Below, piece by piece: positions 56,801 through 64,000 of a stretch of 64,000 bases of DNA. The position numbers and the translations under genes were made by a program. Within the stretch, counting starts at the first letter, position 1; the number at the start of each line of letters is the position of its first letter. The DNA is from Blastomussa wellsi (lineage: Eukaryota > Cnidaria > Anthozoa > Scleractinia > Plerogyridae), in assembly GCA_947652115.1 (NCBI GenBank), contig OX393574.1, positions 12,487,654 through 12,551,653 of the forward strand, read 5' to 3'. The notes under the pieces were generated by a model that saw nothing but the letters and a program-made list of their open reading frames with translations, was not told where the DNA came from and did not search any database.

Positions 56801-59800
56801 GGCAAAGTACGAATGGAGGCTCCTTCTCATGGGCTCCTGCTGTTGCTTAATTTCAGGGAATACAGGAACAAGATGGAGATTTTAAACTTGGCGAGAAAGC
56901 TCCTGTGTGGATTCCAGATGCTCGGGTCACCATGTGCATGAGCTGTACGTCGCCATTCACTCTCACAAACCGCAGACATCACTGCCGGGCTTGTGGTAAC
57001 GTGAGTACAAACATGCAGAGAAATACTGGAATTTGCCACTTCAGAAAATACCATACTACTCTTTGTTTTTTCCCCCGAGATTTTTGATAAGCATTTTTCC
57101 AGTTTGCCTGATCAGCATTTCATTTCCCTCTACATTCCCAATATATTTTCAAGCAAACAAGTTGTAAGAATAGAGACAATCATCAACAGGGGATATTGTC
57201 TTGATCTGCCACCAAATTCTTAGAACTAACATTAAGGACGTGTTTAGTAATTAGTAACGAGAATTCGGGTTTTGATCTTTTTGTTTCAGGTCGTGTGTGG
57301 ATCGTGTTCTGACAGCACCGCTCCGCTAGCGTACTTGGATTATACGCAGGCTCGAGTTTGCGACAAATGCTATGATTTACTTTTAAAAGGTAATTTGAAA
57401 CGTTTTAACGGAGACATTTTAAGCAGGGTACAACTTCATGCCTTAAAGAAATCGCGCTCGGGTTGAATCTTGCAGCTGCGTGAAGGGTTTGTCCGTTCAT
57501 TCAGAAATTTCGAGTTTTTAAAGTCGTGTAACAGTATCTGTCATTCTTTTATTCCTTTCGGGAATTTAATTTTCACAAGAAATAGGCATCGCTTTGTAGT
57601 AGACCTCAAGCCTCTGCACACAACTGGCTGAGCTTAGACTTCCCAGCCAATCACGTTACAGCATTTGCATTTGTACACCAGCTGATAGAGTTCTATGGGA
57701 GGCGCGGCGGTCAGGGGCAAACCAATACCCAAACATGGGTCAAGTATCGCCCCCTCCCCCAGCGGGACTCCTAGCCTCTTGATGCTGCAGAAACCGAATT
57801 TATTTAAACATAGGCAGCTATGAGATAGGGGCTTAACTACTGCTTTACTGACTTGCGTCTAGAATTCTGCTAATTGGTGTTATTTTCATGGCAGATTTTC
57901 ACACAGATGAAATTCATATAGACGTGGAAGAAGTGGCTGCCTTGCCGCCGTTACTGCAAGAATCCGAAAATGCTGAGAAATTGTTACAGAAGCCCACCAA
58001 ATTTGAAATGATGCGGCGATTTAAGAGCAGAAAGAATAAACGAAAGTCGCAAATACTGCGTCCATCTCACTTAACCGAGGTGAACAGTTTGATTATTTTT
58101 TTTATTTCTCCTTACAATGTTAACCAGAACGGATATGAGAACAAAGAAATTCATCAGTTAGGGTTCATTATATGGACGGCATGAGAGTGCGAAACAGTGG
58201 GTAACTCTAGGCGAGTCTCAAGAAAAAATAGAACGCATGTTCAACGCTCGAGAGTCAGACTCAATTTGAGTCAACGTCGGGGATTTTTGATGATTGTAAA
58301 AAAATGTCGCCGAATTGGGTTCAACTGTTTGCAAAGCGATTCGTTTTTCCACGAGAACTGAGTGCATGAGGGTTCCGGTCTGATTGAGAGTAATAGTTTG
58401 AATTCTTGTTGTTTATTCTTGGTCCCAATTTTGTAGCATATTAGTGATGGGTGTAAAGAGAACTGCCAACTGCAGAATATTCTCTGGATATTTGACGAGA
58501 TTGGCGTGACTGGCATGAAAAGAAATAGAGGGAAAATTGCTTTTTTTACCATTTTCAAGGAAGGCAGTTTCTGTTTTACATTTGAAATGTTCTGTCTGTC
58601 GTTAGGTTGTCGCGAATCAGGAAGGGAGCCAAATGAGTGGCTATTTAAGATACAAGAAGGGACGGCATGGATGGAAGAAGTCCTGGTTTGTTTTGAAAGA
58701 TAACGTTTTATACTCGTACAAAGCCAGCTCGGTAAGTGGAACAGTCACTGTTAAAGAGAGACGTTATGGATATGACAACAATTTACACGGTTTAGACTTA
58801 AAGTCTTAAAGAACTTTGCCAACAAAAAACAAGAAGTAAATTAATGTTACAGTGTAAGTTACCATTTTGTCACACATTATTACTTTAATATTACAGATTA
58901 AGTCACCGTTTTGTCACACATTCTTCTATCCTAAAGTTCCTCATCCCGTAAAAGCTCTTTTTTTGGCCCCGGGAAGTGTGTGTGTGTGTTGCGGGGGGGG
59001 GGGGGGGGGGCGTTATTTCTTTCAAAGACCTTTTGAGGGGGGGACAGGAAGTAGGGTAGTAAGACCAAAACTAAAGTTTTCACTCTAACCAATCGCAGAG
59101 GTCGTGGGCAGTCAGTGAACCAATCAAAACGCAAAGCTAATAGGTGCAGCCGGTGCGAAGCGAGGGAAAACGTGTGCAAGCAAGTTACGATTGGATTAGA
59201 AAGTGGTGCCAATCTTTTTAGACCAATCACTGAGCGAATAAATGTAAAACCAAAGCACGCGCGAATTGCTTTCGACTGTCAAGTGTTAACCATTGTAATT
59301 AATTCTTTTTAGGATGTGGTGGCCCTTGAAACTTTACCAGTGCTTGGCTATCAACTCGAAGACCTTGGGAAGGTATGTGCTTCCGTTAATTGCTAATAAA
59401 GGAACCCTGTCAAGGATGAGACATCTTGAAAAGTTTAGGCAAAAATTTTCAAGTTCGTCAATTACAATCCTTACTCATTCGAAGCCATCCTTGTTTCTTG
59501 TCAGTTTATTGTTACATTTGTGTTTTCTTCATTAGTAAACAGTTATTTCAAGGTTTCCTTTGATTAGAAGGCAATTTTATACATTAACAAACATGACTTC
59601 ATTCATTACGACTAAGCCCTTTAAATGGAGCTTTGTCATCTTTCGTGCACTTTGAAATATTTTGCCTAAATCTTCCAAATCGTCATTTCCAATCCGTTTC
59701 AATCTTCTCCATTCTCAGCCATCCTTGTTCCTTTTGGTTTAGTATCACTCCTTTGGTGTTTTTTCCTTAGCAAACTGTTATCGGTATGTTTCTTAAATTG

Positions 59801-60214
59801 TAAGGGTAATTTAGGTTGTCGAAGAAATAACTCAAAATTTTGTGATGTAGCTCCTTCAAGAGCTTCGACAACAAATACAGCCGAGCCCACGTAGAACGAG
59901 AGAAAGTGTATTTCTTGTTTTAAACGCCACCAGAGAACTTTCATTAAGCTATCATGGCATTATTTTGCAGGAAGGAGATGATTTTGCATTCCATCTCAAA
60001 CATCAAGGTGTTCCGCCGCTAATTTTCAAGGCAGACAATGAAACTTCAGGAACAAGGTAATAATTCAATTGCTGACGTTTCGAGCGTTAGCCCTTCGTCG
60101 GAGCGATTCGCTCCGCCGAAGGGCTAACGCTCGAAACGTCAGCTCTTGAATCTCTTTACGGTGGCCAATTGACATTATCAACTCAGTTGATAAAACCAAA
60201 TTATATTGTTATAC

Positions 60215-60259
<45 letters not shown>

Positions 60260-60829
60260 CTAATAATTCAATTTATTAGAAACTAGCCATGGAACATGGT
60301 AATTCCTGTGTTTTGATTGGTTAACAGCCCATGGTATATGACCTCGTATACCATGGAACACATAAATATAACACTGTGTAGAGCTCATTCTCGCCCCCAT
60401 AGCCCTTTTCGTTTCTCTTAGCCGGCTGGGCCTTGGCACGAAAAACGAAGGGCTCTGGCTGTTTGAGAACAAAGAAATCTTAAACGGAAGTAAAAATGTT
60501 CGGCGGCCGCCATATTTCAGCACACAACATGTAGAAACGTCAATACTATATACATGAAGTCCGGGAGTCCTTGAATCTAGGACTCGAAACCCTGTCTCCA
60601 GAGCCCTTCGTTTCTCTTGCCAAGGCCCCGTCGGCAAAGAAAAACGAAAAGGGCTATGGGACGAGAATGTGTGGAGCTAAATGAACCCATTTCCAGAGTA
60701 GACATGCGCTGAGAGTGACCTCATTAGAGTATGAAGATATAGTTTTAGAAATGGTTTTTGGTTAAAGAAAGCCTAAATGTTTTTAGGTGGATACGAGAGC
60801 TAAAGAAAGCAACCACGATGGATACCTGA
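41803..60829 (+). CDS. FGD6-like: FYVE, RhoGEF and PH domain protein (FGD5/FGD6 type), 24 exons
   Basis: Exons: 41803-41836, 42184-42246, 43916-43946, 44720-47963, 48985-49074, 49772-49905, 50376-50430, 50786-50887, 51131-51218, 51517-51567, 51694-51752, 51910-51981, 52447-52515, 53054-53137, 53750-53829, 54171-54201, 54668-54745, 56857-57000, 57290-57389, 57895-58079, 58606-58731, 59313-59372, 59971-60056, 60787-60829. All junctions keep phase and the sum is 5,109 nt, giving 1,702 residues. Order: a long acidic and Pro-rich N-terminus (1-1124), RhoGEF (about 1130-1341), PH (1342-1455), FYVE (1456-1536), PH (1598-1702). FGD proteins activate Cdc42-type GTPases, and the FYVE finger binds PI3P on endosomes. 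The start [11 protein letters not shown] is the first in-phase ATG found. The long N-terminus favours FGD5/FGD6 over FGD1-4; which of the two is not decided. Confidence 0.94.
42288..42489. mobile_element. 202-bp MITE in FGD-type intron 2
   Basis: TAATAGACCTCTTTAGCTTC and GAAGCTAAAGAGGTCTATTA are perfect inverted ends, and CCCATTTCAGACCACGTGAT / TCACATGATCTGAAATGGGC form an inner pair. TA at each boundary would fit a Tc1/mariner-like TA target. Confidence 0.86.
43521..43818. mobile_element. 298-bp MITE in FGD-type intron 2
   Basis: GGGGGGACTTATATATGAAA, then GGGGCAGGGATGCTCGTCG at left, mirrors CGAGCACCCCTGCCCCTTTG, then ACATGTGAGTCCCCCCC at right. It is non-coding. It ends about 97 bp before the 31-nt exon 3. 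Confidence 0.8.
44720..47963 (+). CDS. FGD6-like: FGD-type gene, large N-terminal exon (exon 4)
   Basis: 1,081 codons. It opens with SH3-ligand-like proline motifs ([31 protein letters not shown]) and continues as a long Glu/Asp/Ser-rich, probably disordered region. Near the end it carries a Grb2-type YENI motif (46909-) and five Tyr-x-Val-Pro motifs: YRVP 47058, YSVP 47115, YSVP 47166, YSVP 47241, YAVP 47346. Then come PxxPR motifs ([22 protein letters not shown]) and [12 protein letters not shown]. The acceptor is a tandem CAGCAG (NAGNAG), so the exon may start at 44720 or 44723. Confidence 0.93.
48060..48285 (+). repeat. TGTTTGGATACCC repeat, intronic
   Basis: Two GTTTGGATACCC blocks (48079 and 48229) enclose a hairpin made of ATATATCAAACACTC...GACAGTG and CACTGTCTCTCATGTTTGAT. 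It is related to 53460-53620 and 12955-13015. Confidence 0.65.
48985..51981 (+). CDS. FGD6-like: FGD-type gene, RhoGEF (DH) domain exons
   Basis: Eight small exons (5-12). The start [20 protein letters not shown] is DH conserved region 1, and [20 protein letters not shown], then LIDYLKHLP, is the conserved CR3 helix that contacts the GTPase. Together they give about 200 residues, normal for a DH domain. The acceptor of exon 5 (ACTTCTGAAG) is weak, but an in-frame TGA just upstream rules out a longer exon. Confidence 0.92.
51301..51415. repeat. 115-bp foldback in FGD-type intron 9
   Basis: GATCAATCAT...CCACCCACCCCACCCCTAG pairs with TTAGGGGTGGGGTGGGTG...ATGATTGATC. Confidence 0.82.
52132..52312 (+). 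repeat. dispersed repeat, also on the minus strand at 59.7 kb
   Basis: TTATTTCTTCAACAACCTAC, CACCAAAGGAGTGATACTAA, GGAACAAGGATGGCTGAGGA and AAATGACGATTTTGAAAAAT match the reverse complement of 59658-59845. Intronic, non-coding. Confidence 0.82.
52447..54745 (+). CDS. FGD6-like: FGD-type gene, first PH domain exons
   Basis: Exons 13-17 encode [67 protein letters not shown] and NNAIDVV. This is the beta-strand pattern of a PH domain ending in the Trp-containing C-terminal helix (ERDQWIEAL). It sits directly after the DH domain, as in all Dbl-family GEFs. Confidence 0.9.
53460..53620 (+). repeat. TGTTTGGATACCC repeat, intronic
   Basis: GGAGGTTTGGATACCCGGTC at left and CGTTTCATCGGTTATCCAAA, then CACCTGG at right form inverted ends; the interior (TTTAACTCTGTTTAGTTTAG) matches 48110-48150. 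Confidence 0.7.
54780..55385 (-). pseudogene. 3' remnant of a LINE reverse transcriptase (dead copy)
   Basis: Read on the minus strand, the frames contain [40 protein letters not shown] and [20 protein letters not shown]. This is the conserved C-terminal tail of CR1/L2/Jockey-clade non-LTR reverse transcriptases. An in-frame stop sits between the first two blocks, and a frameshift follows RTNLK before [16 protein letters not shown]. An AT-rich (AAATAA)n tail ends the copy near 54785. It lies in antisense in FGD-type intron 17. Confidence 0.85.
56245..56632 (+). repeat. dispersed repeat (CCGCTGACCAG / GCGGGCTCAG family), copy 2
   Basis: Three reiterations of CCGCTGA followed by GCGGGCTCAG or CACGGGCTCAG (near 56262, 56403 and 56480), TTGACAGCTGTCAA, TTAGAACTCATCGAGGTCAT and GGAGCTCCACGTTTAGGCTT followed by GGCT, as in copy 1 at 27.8 kb. 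Confidence 0.78.
56634..56839. mobile_element. 206-bp MITE inserted just before the FYVE exon acceptor
   Basis: Perfect 27-bp terminal inverted repeats (CAGGAGCCCATGAGAAGGAG at left) at 56634-56660 and 56813-56839, flanked by identical CTGTTGC at 56627-56633 and 56840-56846. An inner inverted pair, AATCAACCCTGTCC / GGACAGGGTTGA, is also present. Only 17 bp separate the element from exon 18 at 56857. Confidence 0.93.
56857..57389 (+). CDS. FGD6-like: FGD-type gene, FYVE zinc finger exons
   Basis: Exons 18-19 contain all three FYVE signatures: WxxD ([11 protein letters not shown]), the basic [10 protein letters not shown] that binds PI3P, and RVC (ARVCDKC). The zinc-ligand cysteine pairs CMSC, CRAC, CGSC and CDKC are all present, so the finger should be functional. 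Confidence 0.95.
57895..60829 (+). CDS. FGD6-like: FGD-type gene, linker and C-terminal PH domain exons
   Basis: Exon 20 encodes an acidic then basic linker ([20 protein letters not shown]). Exons 21-24 encode [33 protein letters not shown], a short strand exon, [20 protein letters not shown] and [14 protein letters not shown] before the TGA. The Trp-containing last helix ends a standard PH fold. Confidence 0.9.
58977..59010 (+). repeat. (TG)n followed by an 18-G run
   Basis: GTGTGTGTGTGTGTTGC then 18 consecutive G, in FGD-type intron 21. Potential quadruplex-forming sequence on the coding strand. Confidence 0.9.
59085..59310 (+). repeat. dispersed repeat (CCAATCA / GCGGGAAAAC family), copy 5
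   Basis: GTGAACCAATCAAAACGCAA, GAAGCGAGGGAAAACGTGTG and TAGACCAATCACTGAGCGAA match copies 1-4. Its right end abuts exon 22 at 59313. Confidence 0.8.
59440..59845 (-). repeat. two adjacent copies of the 52.1-kb repeat, minus strand
   Basis: 59658-59845 matches 52132-52312 in reverse complement. A second, more diverged copy lies at about 59440-59570 (GAAGCCATCCTTGTTTCTTG, TTCATTAGTAAACAG). Confidence 0.7.
60066..60215 (+). mobile_element. dispersed module with a 36-bp foldback (also at 11.5 kb)
   Basis: GCTGACGTTTCGAGCGTTAG, CCCTTCGTCGGAGCGA is followed by its near-exact reverse complement TTCGCTCCGCCGAAGGGCTA, ACGCTCGAAACGTCAGC. It then runs into CTTTACGGTGGCCAATTGAC and AACTCAGTTGATAAAACC, the same sequence that interrupts the satellite at 11474-11589. 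It lies in the last FGD-type intron, about 10 bp from exon 23. Confidence 0.82.
60386..60668. mobile_element. MITE, family of ATAGCCCTTTTCGTTTC elements, copy B
   Basis: Same ends as copy A at 26186-26510 (ATAGCCCTTTTCGTTTCTCT...CGAAGGGCTCTGG and mirror), flanked by GTGTAGAGCT and GTGTGGAGCT, a 10-bp duplication with one mismatch. The interior is in inverted orientation relative to copy A (TCTTAAACGGAAGT here, ACTTCCGTTTAAGA there). Confidence 0.87.
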
Positions 60830-60970
60830 GCTTTGATACAGTCCCACACTATAAAAGTAACACATTTGGACGTTAAAACAGTGAGTCACGCAATGCAGGT
60901 CTTCTTGTGTGATGTCACGGACTTCTGAAAGGTGGAGTTCTTTCAAGGACGACATTTTATCCGTGTTCGG

Positions 60971-60976
60971 AATAAA
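60971..60976 (+). terminator. possible polyadenylation signal of the FGD-type gene
   Basis: AATAAA, 141 bp after the TGA, in an AT-rich context. Confidence 0.4.
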
Positions 60977-63900
60977 GTTAAATATAAAGTACGTTAGAAT
61001 TATTTTACAATAGCTATAAAATATATTTTTAAGTATATGCGTAGAGAAATTGAAAATTTTAGTTTAAAAGCTTAATTCTATGATGTGTAAGATTTATCGC
61101 TGTATCATAAATGAGACTTGTTTACTCAGGCTTGGGAATAAGAATCATTTTCGGAAAATCTTCGTCGAACACTCGGGAAGTGCCCGATTTTTATAAACCA
61201 ATCAAAAACGAGCACGAGCTCACCCCAGTTCTCGAACGTTATCACGTGATAATGGGGCTATATGGGTTCGTCTTGTTGCTTAGTAACTCGCTGACACAAA
61301 CTGCGGGCTCAGGGAATTCAGCCGAAAAGGTCTTGCTCTTCTGACTGAAAAATATCAGATAAGTTAGGAAGCACAGATAAATTTTGAGGCAGGACAAAAA
61401 ACCTTCAGCCTTAAAATTGTCGATAGGGAAAAATTATCGCGTAGAGGCTATCAGGTCTTCATTCACATATTTGTAACTTGCATTTAATTTTTGCTCGTGG
61501 TTGTTTTCGCTGCATTAGTTTTACGAACTCTTGACGAGTTCTTCACGAGTTATTCTCGAGCTCTTCCAAAGAGTTCTTCACAAACTGGACGCCTTTGATA
61601 GGCAAACACAGAAACAAAACTGTGGGTCAAAAATGTTCAAATACGCCTGATTCGCTAAGACGGCGTAAATTTGATTGTATATAAATATTACTTTCGCGGA
61701 AATACAAAGAAATATATTTGTCAAGAAATTGAAGTTGTTTTCCAATTTATGATGTAGGCTAATTGTTTTCGCCCTGTTTAGAGAAGATGGTTATGAATTG
61801 ACATAGAATTGTATAAGTTACACCAAAACATAAAATGTACTTACTATATGCAATGTCGCATTTTATTTGCCGACGAGAAGACGGGAGATTACAAGGGAGT
61901 CGTATAATATATCATCGATAATTTTTAATGTAATGATTTTTTTTATTTTAACAAGAACGCATGATAAAAAACAAAGGAATTTGCATTCACACTTGTGAGT
62001 TAAAAGGTCTTAAGTGTGGTCGTTTCCTCTTTACAAAAGTGCATTTTCGGCAAACTGGTCTTGTCAAATTTGAAACGTTCGCCTGTTAGTTTCGGATCGT
62101 GCAATTCATACTCGTAACTTTGTTTTTGTTTATAAACGACTTTTAAGACCTTACACTAACTGGTGAGTGAATTATTTAGCTAACTAGATGTTGATCTCTC
62201 TATAAAGAAATAAAAGATTTATACAAACCATGGTGTCGAGTAAGTTCTTTGACAATCAGAAGGGGTGTGACCACGTGTCTATTACGTGCACGTGTCACAA
62301 AAGTTGCACCTCTTCCCATAATTGGGACCAACCTCTTTCCCAGTGTCCTCTCCTTCCCGTCAAGAGAGGACCCTGGGAACGAGGTTGAATAGGAACATGC
62401 TTATTTTTGGGGAGGGGGGTGCTCCTCTCTGTTGGGGTTCTTTTTGACTGGTGCCCAGTCCATTTTAGGTAATTTTTTTACTATCGTAAGCGTCGTGGAA
62501 CCCTCATGGCGGCTATTTTGAAACGACTTTAGATTCTCAGAAACGACTAGGAGCTATAGGTGACGAGGTACGTATGAGCAAGTAGTTTTAAGCAAAACAT
62601 TCACTTTCATTAAGATATGTTGTTTGTGGGTAAAATCCAAACAAATCTCTCGACACGTCTAACATTGGGAGCGACTGAAATTAACTGAGTAAGTGGAAGT
62701 AAAGTAACTTCAAATTCCTTGCAAAAACGTTGTAACAACAGCAAACAACACCATGTTTGATTCGTCAATTTTATTTAGTAATATCGTTTATCTTTGTTGC
62801 TCAATTCCCCGAAAGTTCGCCGTTTGAAACCCGCACCTTACCTTTTTTGAAAGGAAGAACGTCATTTATATGCAAACATTATGCTTGGGCTACCTGTGAA
62901 CTATTGTGTGCACGCATAAAGGTCTCACTCCTTTTATCAACCAGCATTTGAGCGAGTCAAATTGCCGTGGACACATCAACCCCGCTGCCTATTGTTACTT
63001 CTGGTAAGCCTTCAGTTAATACGCCTGTGGATGACTTTGCTGTCACACCAACACAGTGTAACTGCAACTGGTTCTGATTAAAATATAGATTTAGCCAAGC
63101 CTGGGAGCGAAGCTGCATAGTTTTTGCTGATTCATAACAATTTGAGAAAATGGTCTAAATCAGTGAAAATTCTAGCGTACGCAACTCCTCAAGAAAGATT
63201 TACCGAAATCAGAATTGTCAACTCCAGTCACAAAAATTCCGCCGAGGATGGCCATGAAGGTCAACCAAAAAATCGGACCTCAGCCTGCGATTTAATGGAA
63301 AATCATTGCCTGGTCAGCGGTCAACTTAAAAAACTACGTGAGCCCTAACCTAAGCCCGCGATATGGGCATGTGATACTGGCCAGCGGATACCTTGTTTTG
63401 ACAGCTGTCAATCGATCATACAATAGTGGTTTTGAAAGTTCTTCACGGCAACAGACTTGGGTAATGCTATTTCCCGCCACAAAACGCACTCACCGGAACC
63501 TCGATCCCAAGCCTAATCCGTGCGTACGTACGCTGGCGACCACCAGATTTTCTCGGCTTGATGGGTTTACCAATTTCTGTAGGTATGGATGCTCCGCTCG
63601 CGCGCGCGGGAGCTCCGCTATTACCCTTTTCGAGGCTTTTTGGATGACATCTGGCAGGCAAAAATAAAAATATGGCTGACTGGCGGAAAGCACGAAAGAT
63701 TTTACACGATGCTTGAAACTGCAGAATAAACAGTTTATTGTTTGTTATTAGTTTGCTTTAATATTTTGCATATAAGTGTTTTTAAAAATGTTCAGTATGT
63801 GTGCACGTGCCAAAAAGAAACGTAAATGACCGCATTCTGGTTGCTTATTCGTTTGAAAACTAAAATTCTTCCATACATCACTATAGTTAGATTATATTGT

Positions 63901-64000
63901 TCTGGACGGGCGCGTAGTGTTACTAAAAAGGGTTTGATTTTTCCTATCAGCTACAACAAGGTTTTTCCTTGTAGAATAGAAAAAATACAAACAATTGTGA
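60977..64000. other. intergenic, no gene recognised
   Basis: AT-rich. It holds a partial GCGGGCTCAG repeat near 61260-61320 and the minus-strand copy at 63065-63440. Short frames (up to 109 codons at 63338-63667) overlap repeats and have no domain. Confidence 0.4.
63065..63440 (-). repeat. dispersed repeat (CCGCTGACCAG / GCGGGCTCAG family), copy 3
   Basis: Read on the minus strand: TTGACAGCTGTCAAAACAAG, GTATCCGCTGGCCAGTATCA, CGCGGGCTTAGG and, at its end, GCTTCGCTCCCAGGCTTGGC, TAAATCTATA, parallel to copies 1 and 2. Confidence 0.7.

Noticed and set aside
63338..63667. 109-codon frame
   Set aside because: It starts inside the GCGGGCTCAG repeat on its antisense strand and shows no domain.

Overview
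The window is animal nuclear DNA: short exons with GT/AG introns, AATAAA signals, tRNA-derived SINEs, many small inverted-repeat elements and a remnant of a LINE reverse transcriptase. The gene content and several repeat types that I recognise from corals point to an anthozoan cnidarian, most likely a stony coral. The species cannot be fixed from sequence alone. All genes I can support are on the + strand.

Layout. 54-137: one exon of an unidentified Cys-rich protein that starts outside the window. 0.2-8.9 kb: repeats and unassigned sequence, including a TTAA-flanked element, a diverged direct duplication of about 650 bp and a probable LINE 3' end. 8.9-22.7 kb: a multi-exon helicase gene; its 5' end is uncertain (candidate first exons at 8976 and 16091). 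Its first large intron would hold a 1.7-kb G-poor satellite and a pentamer tract. 22.7-30.5 kb: intergenic, with several MITEs. 30483-32870: a two-exon class A GPCR. 32.9-36.2 kb: intergenic, with twin short MITEs. 36209-38627: a two-exon GDA1/CD39 nucleotidase. 38.6-41.8 kb: intergenic. 41803-60829: a 24-exon FGD5/FGD6-type Rho GEF whose exons join in phase into about 1,702 codons. 60.8-64.0 kb: repeats, no gene seen.

The gene most worth attention is the helicase. One reading frame joins a Z-alpha winged helix (Z-DNA/Z-RNA binding), two U1/JAZ-type C2H2 fingers (a class that often binds dsRNA) and an RLR/Dicer-like DExH helicase. This looks like a nucleic-acid sensor or effector with an architecture I do not know from described families. 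Motifs I and II are intact, but III, V and VI differ from consensus, the protein stops just after motif VI, and the N-terminal exons have competing frames. It may therefore be a diverged binding protein or a decaying paralogue.

The other genes are unrelated functionally as far as I can see: a cell-surface receptor resembling prostanoid receptors, a probably secreted nucleoside di/triphosphatase, and a phosphoinositide-linked Rho GEF whose N-terminus carries a cluster of Tyr-x-Val-Pro motifs not expected for this family. Exon coordinates come from reading splice sites and phases by eye. No alignment or database search was run.
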